DNA of 64,000 nucleotides, from contig CAKULE010000013.1 in assembly GCA_934667095.1 (NCBI GenBank), positions 1-64,000 of the forward strand, given 5' to 3'. The stretch is from an uncultured Oscillospiraceae bacterium. Its GTDB lineage: Bacteria > Bacillota > Clostridia > Oscillospirales > Oscillospiraceae. The notes beneath the pieces are model-generated. The model worked only from the letters and a program-made list of their open reading frames with translations. It ran no database searches and was not told where the DNA came from. Shown here in pieces: positions 47,090 through 55,699 of the stretch. How positions within the stretch are numbered: the stretch's first letter is position 1; every line of letters starts with the position of its first letter. A program made the translations under genes and the position numbers.

Positions 47090-47656
47090 ATGTCATTGGG
47101 AGAACTTCTGCTGTTGGCAGTGGCCCTGTCCATGGACGCGCTGGCCGTGTCCATCTGTAAGGGCATGTCCATCCGCAGGCTCAAGCTGCGCCATGCCCTC
47201 ATCGTGGGTGCGTGGTTCGGCGCGTTTCAGGCCATCATGCCCACGCTGGGCTTCCTGCTGGCCTCCTCCTTCGCGGACCTCATCACCGCGGTGGACCACT
47301 GGGTGGCCTTTGCCCTGCTGGCCCTCATCGGCGGCAACATGATCCGGGAGTCCCTCAGCAAGGAGGAGGAAAAGGTGGATGCCTCCCTGTCCTTCCTCAG
47401 CATGCTGCTGCTGGCGCTGGCCACCTCCATTGACGCCATGGCCGTGGGTATCACCTTCGCCTTTCTGGACGTGTCCATCGTGCCCGCGGTGCTCCTCATC
47501 GGTGCATGTACCTTCTGTATCTCCGCCGTGGGTGTGAAGATCGGCAACGTCTTCGGCACCAGGTTCAAGTCCGCTGCCGAGCTGGTGGGCGGCATTGTGC
47601 TGGTGCTCATCGGCGTGAAGATACTGCTGGAGCATCTGGGCGTCATCAATTTCTGA
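47090..47656 (+). CDS. mntP: manganese efflux pump MntP
   Basis: 188 aa, six predicted membrane helices. The two DxxA-type metal motifs of the family are seen in LSMDALAVSICKG and ATSIDAMAVGITFAFL. It exports Mn2+. The ATG at 47090 is nine bases after GGAGAGG; an ATG three codons earlier abuts that site. Control by the Mn2+ riboswitch upstream supports the assignment. Confidence 0.95.
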   Translation: MSLGELLLLAVALSMDALAVSICKGMSIRRLKLRHALIVGAWFGAFQAIMPTLGFLLASSFADLITAVDHWVAFALLALIGGNMIRESLSKEEEKVDASLSFLSMLLLALATSIDAMAVGITFAFLDVSIVPAVLLIGACTFCISAVGVKIGNVFGTRFKSAAELVGGIVLVLIGVKILLEHLGVINF

Positions 47657-47706
47657 GCGGGGAAGGCGTTTCCTCGTGCTCCCCGCACGATGCCCTCATA
47701 TTAAAA

Positions 47707-47755
47707 TAGCCCCGCCCCGCCGTCACAGAACGGCGGGGCGGGGCTGTTTTTTTGT
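47707..47755. terminator. bidirectional rho-independent terminator
   Basis: AGCCCCGCCCCGCCGT and its complement form a 16-bp stem with a 6-base loop. TTTTTTT follows on plus and ATTTTAAT on minus. It ends mntP and clpE. Confidence 0.92.
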
Positions 47756-47758
47756 TTG

Positions 47759-50311
47759 TTACAGCGCAGCGATCTCGATGGTCTCCCCGTCGCTGTGGAG
47801 CACCACGGCCCGGAAGGGGTCGGCGTACCGGTCAATGAGAAGGGAGGCGATGGGGTCCTCCAGATCCTTCTGGATCTGCCGGCGCAGGTTGCGGGCGCCG
47901 TACTGGGCGGAGTAGGACTTCTTCACCAGATAATCCAGCACGCTGTCGTCGTAGCGGAAGGAGATGTTTTTCTCCTTCAGCACGCCCTCCAGTTCGGACA
48001 GCATGATGCGGGCGATGGCCTTGAAGTTGTCCTCGCTGAGTTGGTTGAAGCAGACGATCTCGTCCACCCGGTTGATGAACTCCGGCCGAAGGAAGGACTC
48101 CAGCCCCTTCATGGCCTTTTCCCGGCCCAGCTGGACAGCGGAGCGGTCAAAGCCCAGAGAGCCGCCCTTGATATTGCTGCCGGCGTTGGAAGTCATGACG
48201 ATGACTGTGTTCTCGAAGTTGACCACCTTGCCGTGGGCGTCGGAGATGTGGCCGTCGTCCAGGATCTGAAGCAGCACGTTGAGCACGTCGGGGTGGGCCT
48301 TCTCGATCTCGTCGAAGAGCACCACGGAGTAGGGCTTCCGGCGGATCTTCTCGGTGAGCTGGCCGGCGTCGTCATAGCCCACGTAGCCTGGGGGGGACCC
48401 GATGATGCGGGACACGGAGTGCTTCTCCATGAACTCGCTCATGTCCAGCCGGATGAGGGCTTCGGGGGAGGAGAACAGGTCGGCGGCCAGCTGCTTTACC
48501 AGCTCGGTCTTGCCCACGCCGGTGGAGCCCACGAAGATGAAGGACACGGGCTTGTGCTTGGCAGAGATGCCCACGCGGCCCCGGCGGATGGCGGCGGCCA
48601 CGGCGTGGACCGCCTCGTCCTGACCCACGATGTGGGTCTTGAGCCGGTCCTCCAGCTTGGCCAGCCGCTCGAATTCCTGCTCCTGGATCTGGGAGGCGGG
48701 GATCTTGGTCCACAGCTCAATGACCCGGGCCAGATGGGCGGCGGTCAGCGGGGGATCGCCCTTGGCCAGAAGGGCCTCCCGCTCTCCGTTCAGCTGGGCC
48801 TGACGGCTCTTCAGCTCGGCCAGCCGCTGATAGGCCCGGCCGCTGATGTCGTTCTGCATGGTCTGCCGGCGGGCGGACACGTCGGCCAGCTGCTGCTGCA
48901 GCTCGCCGATCTGCCGGCGGCGGCCCTCCTGCCGCTCCTGAAAGGCGGGGTCCCCCCGGTTGGGGGCCTCGGCGTCGTCCCGGCTGACAGCCATCTCCAG
49001 CGTGTCCTTCTGCCGCTGCAGCTTCTGCTCTTCCTGCTGGAGCCGGGCCACCTGCGGGTCGCTCTGGCCGTTGGTGGCGGCCAGCACCAGCTCCATCTCC
49101 TTGGCGTAGTCGGCCAGCTCCTTGTCGATGGCGGCCAGACGGGCCTGATCCCGGTTGTGGAGGTTCACGTCGGAAGCAGCCTCGTCGATGAGGTCGATGG
49201 CCTTGTCGGGCAGATAGCGGTCGGTGATGTACCGCTCGCTCATGGTCACGGCCAGCCGGCACATGTCCGGGCTGATGGTCACGTGGTGGAACTGCTCGTA
49301 GTAGGGGGCGATGCCCTTGAGGATCTCTGCGGACTCGTTGATGGAGGGCTCCTCCACGATGACGGGCTGGAAGCGGCGTTCCAGGGCGGAGTCCTTCTCG
49401 ATGTACTTGCGGTACTCCGTGAGGGTGGTGGCGCCGATGACCTGGATCTCGCCCCGGCTGAGGGCGGGCTTGAGGATGTTGGCCGCGTTCATGGAGCCCT
49501 CGGCGTCCCCGGCACCCACGATGGAGTGGACCTCATCGATGACCAGAATGATGTTGCCCAGCTTCTTGACCTCGTCGATGAGGCCCTTCATCCGGGACTC
49601 GAACTGCCCCCGGAACTGGGTGCCGGCCACCAATGCGGTGAGGTCCAGCAGGTAGACTTCCTTATCCAGCAGCTTGTAGGGCACGTTGCTCTCAAAAATG
49701 CGCTGGGCCAGCCCCTCAGCGATGGCGGTCTTGCCTACGCCGGGCTCGCCGATGAGGCAGGGGTTGTTTTTCTGCCGGCGGTTGAGGATCTGGATGGTGC
49801 GCTCGATCTCGTTCTCCCGGCCCACGATGCGGTCCAGCTTGCCCTCGGAGGCCTTACGGGTCAGGGAGATGCAGTAGTTCTCCAGAAATTTGCGCTTGGG
49901 GGCCTTCTCGCCCTTGGGCTGCTCCTGCTTGACGGAGCCGGGCTTTTCACCCCGGTTGGGGCTGCTGCCCTCGCCCTGAGGCTGCTGGGCGCCGAACAGT
50001 TTATTCAGGAAGGGGAAGGTGGCGGTGCGTCCGTCGTCGTCCTCATCGTCGTCCTCATCCCCGGCAGCGCCGTTGACCAGATTCTCCAGCCCCTCGGCGC
50101 CGCCGAAGGCGGACATCATCTCGTTGGAGATGCTCTCCAGATCGTCGTCAGAGATGCCCATTTTCTTCATCATATCGTCTACGGGCTTGATGCCCAGCTC
50201 ACGGGCGCATTTCAGGCACAGCCCTTCGTTTTTGGTCTCGTTGCCCTCAATCCGGGTGACAAAGACCACAGCCACATTTTTGCGGCAGCGGGAACACAGT
50301 GTCGGCTGCAT
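47759..50311 (-). CDS. clpE: ATP-dependent Clp protease ATP-binding subunit ClpE
   Basis: 850 aa. It begins with the ClpE zinc finger (Cys6, Cys9, Cys32, Cys35), then a helical and very acidic linker (DEDDDEDDDG near 85-95). AAA+ domain D1 has GEPGVGKT, the middle region a UVR-like coil, and D2 has GSTGVGKT and the ClpP-docking LGF in GGSLGFD. It unfolds damaged proteins for ClpP. AAAGGAG precedes the ATG. A 10-bp perfect dyad straddles its own promoter, so it is probably repressed until stress; the site is not a CtsR or CIRCE sequence. Confidence 0.93.
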   Translation of the reverse strand: MQPTLCSRCRKNVAVVFVTRIEGNETKNEGLCLKCARELGIKPVDDMMKKMGISDDDLESISNEMMSAFGGAEGLENLVNGAAGDEDDDEDDDGRTATFPFLNKLFGAQQPQGEGSSPNRGEKPGSVKQEQPKGEKAPKRKFLENYCISLTRKASEGKLDRIVGRENEIERTIQILNRRQKNNPCLIGEPGVGKTAIAEGLAQRIFESNVPYKLLDKEVYLLDLTALVAGTQFRGQFESRMKGLIDEVKKLGNIILVIDEVHSIVGAGDAEGSMNAANILKPALSRGEIQVIGATTLTEYRKYIEKDSALERRFQPVIVEEPSINESAEILKGIAPYYEQFHHVTISPDMCRLAVTMSERYITDRYLPDKAIDLIDEAASDVNLHNRDQARLAAIDKELADYAKEMELVLAATNGQSDPQVARLQQEEQKLQRQKDTLEMAVSRDDAEAPNRGDPAFQERQEGRRRQIGELQQQLADVSARRQTMQNDISGRAYQRLAELKSRQAQLNGEREALLAKGDPPLTAAHLARVIELWTKIPASQIQEQEFERLAKLEDRLKTHIVGQDEAVHAVAAAIRRGRVGISAKHKPVSFIFVGSTGVGKTELVKQLAADLFSSPEALIRLDMSEFMEKHSVSRIIGSPPGYVGYDDAGQLTEKIRRKPYSVVLFDEIEKAHPDVLNVLLQILDDGHISDAHGKVVNFENTVIVMTSNAGSNIKGGSLGFDRSAVQLGREKAMKGLESFLRPEFINRVDEIVCFNQLSEDNFKAIARIMLSELEGVLKEKNISFRYDDSVLDYLVKKSYSAQYGARNLRRQIQKDLEDPIASLLIDRYADPFRAVVLHSDGETIEIAAL

Positions 50312-50337
50312 AATTGGTTCTCCTTTCAGAGGGGAAA

Positions 50338-50382
50338 TATTTATCTGAGGGTAATCATAGCAGATAAATATGAATATGTCAT
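50338..50382 (-). promoter_or_regulatory. clpE promoter with a perfect inverted repeat
   Basis: On the minus strand ATGACA (50377-50382), 17 bp, TATGAT (50354-50359). TATTTATCTG (50338-50347) and CAGATAAATA (50361-50370) are a perfect 10-bp dyad with a 13-bp spacer that contains the -10. This looks like a repressor operator. Confidence 0.7.
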
Positions 50383-50398
50383 GAATATTGCCGGAATT

Positions 50399-51145
50399 TT
50401 ATTTTACCAATCCATCCAGAAGCCGGATGAGGTTGCCGTTGGAGAACAGCCTGAGCACCGGCGTCTCGGGCTGCCGGGGGATCAGGCTGAACAGCTGGCC
50501 CAGCCACACCAGAATAATGACGATGAGGGCCCCCTTTACCAGTCCCAGCGCCGCGCCCCCCAGATGGTTGGCGGCGGACAGCACCGGCAGCCGGCAGGCC
50601 AGGTCCAGCAGCCTTCCCAGCAGGGTCCACAGCAGCAGGATCACCAGAAACCCGGCGATGAACAGCACTGCCTTGGCGATGAGGTCCGCCATGTAGTCCG
50701 CCAGCGCGCTGGCGGGGGTGCCGGTGTTCTCCTGGATCTTATCGGTGTGTACCGCGTCCTCCAGCAGGTCGGTGAGGCCCTTGTACAGGTCGGCGGATTT
50801 GATGCGCTCCAGCAGGTCGTCCAGCGAGAGGGCGGCGTCGCTGCTCTCCCCGGCGGAGCTCTCCGGCCCGGCGTCGGGGCTGGGGGAGGAAGACGGCTCC
50901 GCCGAAGGCTCGGCAGAGGGCTCCGGGTCGGCGCTGCCCACGCCGGTGATGGTCTGGTAGATGCCCGGCTGGATGAGGCTGCTCACCGGCTGGTACAGCC
51001 TGGCGGACAGGAACCGGGCCCCGAAAAAGGCGACAAACAGCCCCGCCAGTCCGAACAGGGTGAGCACGAAGCCCTTCCGGGCCCCGAAAATGACGAACAG
51101 CACCAGAATGACAAGAATGCCGATGTCAAACAGATATGCGGGCAT
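50399..51145 (-). CDS. CvpA family membrane protein
   Basis: 248 aa. N-terminal helices (DIGILVILVLFVIFGARKGF, FGLAGLFVAFFGARFLS) and two later ones (VLFIAGFLVILLLWTLLGRL, ALGLVKGALIVIILVWLGQL) fit the CvpA/colicin V production family. A Pro/Ser/Glu-rich loop (about 72-105) is inserted between the halves. It is linked to envelope homeostasis in other bacteria, mechanism unknown. AGGAGGGAC precedes the ATG, 14 bp after the DUF5711 stop. Confidence 0.85.
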   Translation of the reverse strand: MPAYLFDIGILVILVLFVIFGARKGFVLTLFGLAGLFVAFFGARFLSARLYQPVSSLIQPGIYQTITGVGSADPEPSAEPSAEPSSSPSPDAGPESSAGESSDAALSLDDLLERIKSADLYKGLTDLLEDAVHTDKIQENTGTPASALADYMADLIAKAVLFIAGFLVILLLWTLLGRLLDLACRLPVLSAANHLGGAALGLVKGALIVIILVWLGQLFSLIPRQPETPVLRLFSNGNLIRLLDGLVK

Positions 51146-51159
51146 AAAAGTCCCTCCTG

Positions 51160-52362
51160 TCAGGGCACATAGTAGTGTGCGGCGTCCGGCGCAATGAGAA
51201 TGGCCGAGCCGTCCGCGCGCATCAGCACGTTCCGCGCTCCCTGAGTGTCGTCCAGGGAGGCGTAGAGGGTCAGGTCGGCGGTGTAGATGTCCAGCCGGCT
51301 GCCGGTGAGCACCGCCAGATACCGCCCGGCGGCGGACAGGGCCAGCACCTGCTCCCGGCAGTCGAGAACGGCCTTGCTGCCATCGGCGGATACCACCCAC
51401 AGCTCCGCCTGACTGCCCGCCCGGTATTTGCCCAGCAGAGCGGCGGCGAAGCCGTCCCCTGCCAGCGTATAGCGCTTCAGATAGCGGCCCTCCCAGCTGA
51501 CGGAGGCGGTGTCTCCCGCCCGGTCGGTAACGGTGAGCCCCACGTCGCTGAGGGCCCAAAGCCGGTCCGCCGTGTGGCGCACGTCGAGCACTGCGCCGCT
51601 GCCCAGCGTGCAGGTGCGGTCGGGGGTGAAGTCCCCGCCGGCGCCGGTATTCAGGGTGTAGAGGGACAGCCCGGAAGAGAAGCTGCCGTTCTCCTGCCCC
51701 ACGGTGATGATGGCCAGCGTTCTCCCGTCGTCGGACAGGGCGGCATCCATCACGTAGGCGGAGGTCAGCTTCACGCTGACCAGCGGGGCATAGGCGGAGT
51801 CGTACACCGTCACCGTTCCCCGGGAGCCGCTGTCCTGCGTGACCACGGTGAGCATGCCGCTCCGGTTCAGCCGGGCGGAGAGAATGCCCTCCAGCCCCTC
51901 GGCGGTCCAGATCAGCTGCCGCTGGCCCAGCACGCAGAGGGTAGAGCCTCCCGCGTCGTACACCGCGGCCAGCTTGCCGTCCTCCACCACCACCGGGTGA
52001 TCCATGGACACCGGCTGGCTCACATACCGGGTGCCGCTGGCGGAGTACAGGGAGATGGTATTGCGGGAACACACCAGCAGGTCCCCGTCCAGCGCGGCGA
52101 AGGTGTCGGTCAGCGCCCCGTCATAGGGGAAGGACTCCGCCTGCCCGCTGTCGCTGAGGGTGAGGGTGCGGTAGCGGAACCAGCGCTTGATGCTGTCGGC
52201 GTTGAGCCGGTCCCGGTAGACCACGGCGGCCACTGCCCCCAGCGCCACGGCGAGGATGAGCACTGCCACTACGACCCGCAGCAGGAACTTCGGCCGCTTT
52301 TTTCCTTTGGGGGCGGCCTGCTCCGGCGTATTCGGTTTTGGAGCTTTGCGCTTTTCCTTCAT
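51160..52362 (-). CDS. DUF5711 membrane-anchored beta-propeller-like protein
   Basis: 400 aa. A lysine-rich cytoplasmic start (about residues 1-26) leads into one helix (LLRVVVAVLILAVALGAVAA) and a long extracytoplasmic region of repeated four-strand units (DGDLLVCSRNTISLYSASG, DDGRTLAIITVGQENG) typical of a propeller. It fits the clostridial DUF5711 family, usually next to cvpA as here. The ATG shares one base with the truA stop (TGATG), so coupling is likely. Confidence 0.82.
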   Translation of the reverse strand: MKEKRKAPKPNTPEQAAPKGKKRPKFLLRVVVAVLILAVALGAVAAVVYRDRLNADSIKRWFRYRTLTLSDSGQAESFPYDGALTDTFAALDGDLLVCSRNTISLYSASGTRYVSQPVSMDHPVVVEDGKLAAVYDAGGSTLCVLGQRQLIWTAEGLEGILSARLNRSGMLTVVTQDSGSRGTVTVYDSAYAPLVSVKLTSAYVMDAALSDDGRTLAIITVGQENGSFSSGLSLYTLNTGAGGDFTPDRTCTLGSGAVLDVRHTADRLWALSDVGLTVTDRAGDTASVSWEGRYLKRYTLAGDGFAAALLGKYRAGSQAELWVVSADGSKAVLDCREQVLALSAAGRYLAVLTGSRLDIYTADLTLYASLDDTQGARNVLMRADGSAILIAPDAAHYYVP

Positions 52363-53117
52363 CAAAGTACGTCCTCATCATACCAAAGGTTGGTCATATA
52401 CAGTCCGTCAGGCGGTGCCGTGGGTCCCGCCAGAGTGCGGTTGCGGGATTCGAGGATGGCGGGGATGTCCGCCGGGGCCAGTTTGCCCTCGGCGGCGTAG
52501 ATGCAGGTGCCCACCATGGCCCGCACCATGTTGTAGAGAAATCCGTCGGCGCACACCCGGCACAGGATGAGCTTATCCTGCCGTTCCACCTCGAAGTAGT
52601 GGACGGTGCGGACGGTGGTGCGGGTCTCGGTGCCCACAGAGCGCACGGCGGCGAAGTCGTGGGTGCCCACGAACTGGGCGGCGGCCTCCGCCATGATCCT
52701 CTCGTCCAGCAGCCGGGGGTAGAACCACACCCGGTTCACGTAAAAGGGGTCCCGGATGCGGGAGTTGTATATTTTATAGGTGTATTCCTTTTTCAGGCAG
52801 GAGCCGATGGCGTTGAACCCATCGCTGACCTGGGTGGCCCTGGACACCACGATGTCGTCGGGCAGCACGGTGTTCACCGCCAGCGGCAGCCGCTCCAGCG
52901 GGATGCGGGAGTTTGTGCGGAAGTTGGCGATGTAGGTGGTGGCGTGGACCCCGGCGTCGGTGCGGCCGGCCCCGGTGACCTTCACCGGGTGGCCCACCAC
53001 CTCACTGAGCGCCTTTTCCAGCGTCTCCGCCACGGTGATGCCGTTTTTCTGCACCTGCCAGCCGTGGTAGGCGGTGCCGGTGTAGCTCAGCCGCAGGGCG
53101 ATATTTTTTTCGTACAC
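52362..53117 (-). CDS. truA: tRNA pseudouridine(38-40) synthase
   Basis: 251 aa. It converts uridines 38-40 of tRNA anticodon arms to pseudouridine. The catalytic Asp lies in GAGRTDAGVHA, and the family also shows SYTGTAYHGWQ and FLYNMVRAMVGT. The start is a GTG at 53117. It follows ecfT by 27 bp; the ecfA-ecfA'-ecfT-truA order is common in Firmicutes. Confidence 0.95.
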   Translation of the reverse strand: MYEKNIALRLSYTGTAYHGWQVQKNGITVAETLEKALSEVVGHPVKVTGAGRTDAGVHATTYIANFRTNSRIPLERLPLAVNTVLPDDIVVSRATQVSDGFNAIGSCLKKEYTYKIYNSRIRDPFYVNRVWFYPRLLDERIMAEAAAQFVGTHDFAAVRSVGTETRTTVRTVHYFEVERQDKLILCRVCADGFLYNMVRAMVGTCIYAAEGKLAPADIPAILESRNRTLAGPTAPPDGLYMTNLWYDEDVL

Positions 53118-53144
53118 GGCGACCGCCGCCTTTCCAGTTTGAGA

Positions 53145-53948
53145 TTACAGCCCCGCGTGGCCCATGAAGCCGATGCCCACCGCCAGCGCCGCGGCGCACA
53201 GCATGAACAGGGCGTCCGCCTGCCGGAAGTGGAGTACGTTCAGCCGGGTCCGCCCTTCGCCGCCGTGATAGCAGCGGCACTCCATGGCGGTGGCCAGCTC
53301 GTCGGCCCGCCGGAAGGCGGAGATAAACAGCGGCACCAGCAGGGGCACCAGCGCCTTGGCCTTCTGGAACAGGTTGCCGCTGTCGAAGTCGGCGCCCCGG
53401 GCCCGCTGGGCGGACATGATCTTATCGGTCTCCTCGATGAGGGTGGGGATGAACCGCAGGGCGATGGACATCATCATGGCCAGCTCATGGACGGGGACCT
53501 TGATCTTCTTCAGCGGGGAGAGCAGCCCCTCCAGCCCGTCGGTGAGGGCAAGGGGCGAGGTGGTGTAGGTCAGCAGGAAGGTGCAGGAGATGAGCATGAG
53601 GATGCGCAGGATCATGAAGAAGGCGTGGAGCACGCCCTCGTAGGTGATGGTGAAGATCCAGAAGCTCACCAGCGTGCGCCCCGGCGTATACAGCATATTC
53701 AGCACGCCGGTGAAAATGAGCAGGAATACCACCGGCTTCATGCCCCGCAGCAGGGCCTTGGGCTTCACGTGGGACAGGGCCAGAATGGCCACCAGCACCG
53801 CCAGCAGGATGGCGTAGGTGACGATCCACTCGGCGAGGAACAGGGCCACGATGTAGGCGATGAGGCCGATCAGCTTGGCACGGGGGTCCAGCCGGTGAAT
53901 GACGGAGTTTCCGGGAAAATACTGGCCCAGGGTGATGTCCTTCAGCAC
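53145..53948 (-). CDS. ecfT: ECF transporter transmembrane component EcfT
   Basis: 267 aa. It couples the two ATPases to interchangeable vitamin-binding S-components. Several helices are followed by a coupling region with AMMMSIALRFIPTL and the short Ala-Arg-Gly signatures in SAQRARGADF and the FRRADELATAMECRCY box. The GTG at 53948 starts directly after the ecfA2 stop (TGAGTG). BioY encoded elsewhere in the window is a possible client. Confidence 0.94.
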   Translation of the reverse strand: MLKDITLGQYFPGNSVIHRLDPRAKLIGLIAYIVALFLAEWIVTYAILLAVLVAILALSHVKPKALLRGMKPVVFLLIFTGVLNMLYTPGRTLVSFWIFTITYEGVLHAFFMILRILMLISCTFLLTYTTSPLALTDGLEGLLSPLKKIKVPVHELAMMMSIALRFIPTLIEETDKIMSAQRARGADFDSGNLFQKAKALVPLLVPLFISAFRRADELATAMECRCYHGGEGRTRLNVLHFRQADALFMLCAAALAVGIGFMGHAGL

Positions 53949-54809
53949 TCAGACCGCCCCCTTTCCCAACCTGGTCAGGATGGCGTCTCTGGCTTGCTCC
54001 ACGGTGTACACCCCGGCGGGGACGTCCACCCCCATGGCCCGCAGGCGGGTGAACAGCCGGGTCATGGCGGGCACGCCCAGGCCGATGGCCTCCAGTTCTT
54101 CTCCGTGGGAGAACACCTCCGCCGGCGTGCCGGAGAAGGGGATCGCCGCATCGTGGAACACCACCAGCCGTTCCGCCTCCCGGGCCACCTCATCCATGGA
54201 GTGGGACACCAGCACGATGGCCGCCCCCTGCTCCCGGTGGTAGGTGCGGATGTTCTCCAGGATCTGGGCCGCGCCGGCGGGGTCCAGCCCGGCGGTGGGC
54301 TCGTCCAGAATGAGCACCTTGGGCTCCATGGCGATGACGCCGGCGATGGCCACCCGGCGCTTCTGCCCGCCGGAGAGGTCAAAGGGGGACTTCTCCAGCT
54401 GGCTGTCCTCCAGCCCCACGAAGCGGGCGGCCTGCCGCACCCGGCGGTCCACCTCGGCCTCGTCCAGCTTCATGTTCTTGGGGCCGAAGGCGATGTCCTT
54501 ATAGACCGTCTCCTCGAACAGCTGGTACTCCGGGTACTGGAACACCAGCCCCACCTGGAAGCGTACCTGCCGGGTGCGCTCCTTGGAGCTCCAGATGTCC
54601 TCCCCCTCGAAGAGGACCTGCCCGGAGGTGGGCTTCAGCAGCCCGTTCAGGTGCTGGATGAGGGTGGATTTGCCGGAACCCGTCCGCCCGATGACGGCCA
54701 GGTACTCCCCGGCCTCCACCGTCAGGTCGATGCGGTCCAGGGCCACGTGCTCAAAGGGGGTGCCCTGACTGTAAATATGGGTCAGTTGTTTTGTCTCAAG
54801 AATGGGCAT
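53949..54809 (-). CDS. ecfA2: ECF transporter ATP-binding component EcfA2 (EcfA')
   Basis: 286 aa. Walker A GRTGSGKS, Q-loop FQYPEYQLFEETVYKD, signature LSGGQKRR, Walker B LILDEPTAGLDP. The YPEYQLFEETV motif marks the second (EcfA') ATPase. It pairs with EcfA1 and EcfT to drive group II ECF importers. It begins 13 bp after ecfA1, with GAGGAAG as ribosome site. Confidence 0.95.
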   Translation of the reverse strand: MPILETKQLTHIYSQGTPFEHVALDRIDLTVEAGEYLAVIGRTGSGKSTLIQHLNGLLKPTSGQVLFEGEDIWSSKERTRQVRFQVGLVFQYPEYQLFEETVYKDIAFGPKNMKLDEAEVDRRVRQAARFVGLEDSQLEKSPFDLSGGQKRRVAIAGVIAMEPKVLILDEPTAGLDPAGAAQILENIRTYHREQGAAIVLVSHSMDEVAREAERLVVFHDAAIPFSGTPAEVFSHGEELEAIGLGVPAMTRLFTRLRAMGVDVPAGVYTVEQARDAILTRLGKGAV

Positions 54810-54822
54810 AGCAGAAACTTCC

Positions 54823-55674
54823 TCAGCGATTCATCAGAATAGGGGCCAGCGCCGCGGCGCAGGCGTCCACGTCCAGCGTGTCCAGCGGTACGTCCAGCCC
54901 GGTCTGCCGTAGTTCGTACATCAGGGCCACCGGCTCCGGAACCTCCAGCCCGAGGGCCCGCAGGCCCTCCACGTCCTGAAAGACCTCCCGGGGCGCGCCG
55001 TCGGCCACGATGTGCCCATCGTGCATGACCACCAGCCGGTCGGCCTGCGCCGCCTCGTCCATGTGGTGGGTGATGAGCACCACGGTGATGCCGTTCTCCC
55101 GGTTGAGCCGCTTCACGGTGTCCAGCACCTCCCGGCGGCCCACCGGGTCCAGCATGGCCGTGGGCTCGTCCAGCACGATGCACCGGGGCTGCATGGCCAG
55201 CACGCCTGCGATGGCCACCCGCTGCTTCTGCCCGCCGGAGAGGAGGTGGGGCGCGTGGCGGGTGAATTTGGTCATGCCCACGGTCTCCAGTGCGTCGTCC
55301 ACTCGGCGGCGGATCTCGGCGGAGGGCACCCCCAGATTTTCCGGGGCGAAGGCCACGTCCTCCTCCACCACGCTGGCGACGATCTGGTTGTCCGGGTTCT
55401 GGAACACCATGCCAACCTGCCGGCGGATGTCCAGCAGCCGGTCCTCGTCGGCGGTGTCCAGCCCGCAGACGTACACCTTGCCGCCGGTGGGCAGCAGGAT
55501 GGCGTTCATGTGCTTGGCCAGCGTGGACTTGCCGGAGCCATTGTGTCCCAGAACGGCCACGAAGCTGCCCTCGGCGATGTCAAGGCTCACGTCGTCCAGC
55601 ACCGTGGGGGCGACCCCCTCCTCGGCAGTGTAGCGGAAGACGAGATGTTCGGTTTTGATGATAGGTTCGGTCAT
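54823..55674 (-). CDS. ecfA1: ECF transporter ATP-binding component EcfA1
   Basis: 283 aa. Walker A GHNGSGKS, Q-loop FQNPDNQIVASVVEEDVAFA (the NPDNQ motif of EcfA1), signature LSGGQKQR, Walker B IVLDEPTAMLDP, H-loop THHMDEA. The start at 55674 (MTEPIIKTEHLVF) is chosen by homology; the ribosome site is weak. It lies 25 bp after the methyltransferase gene rather than behind rplQ, the frequent neighbour in Firmicutes. Confidence 0.95.
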   Translation of the reverse strand: MTEPIIKTEHLVFRYTAEEGVAPTVLDDVSLDIAEGSFVAVLGHNGSGKSTLAKHMNAILLPTGGKVYVCGLDTADEDRLLDIRRQVGMVFQNPDNQIVASVVEEDVAFAPENLGVPSAEIRRRVDDALETVGMTKFTRHAPHLLSGGQKQRVAIAGVLAMQPRCIVLDEPTAMLDPVGRREVLDTVKRLNRENGITVVLITHHMDEAAQADRLVVMHDGHIVADGAPREVFQDVEGLRALGLEVPEPVALMYELRQTGLDVPLDTLDVDACAAALAPILMNR

Positions 55675-55699
55675 AGGAATCACCAGAGTGAGAGATTTT

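Noticed and set aside
47756..51172. 1138-codon open frame antisense to clpE and cvpA
   Set aside because: Composition shadow of clpE; it also crosses the clpE promoter dyad, which would be odd for a real gene.
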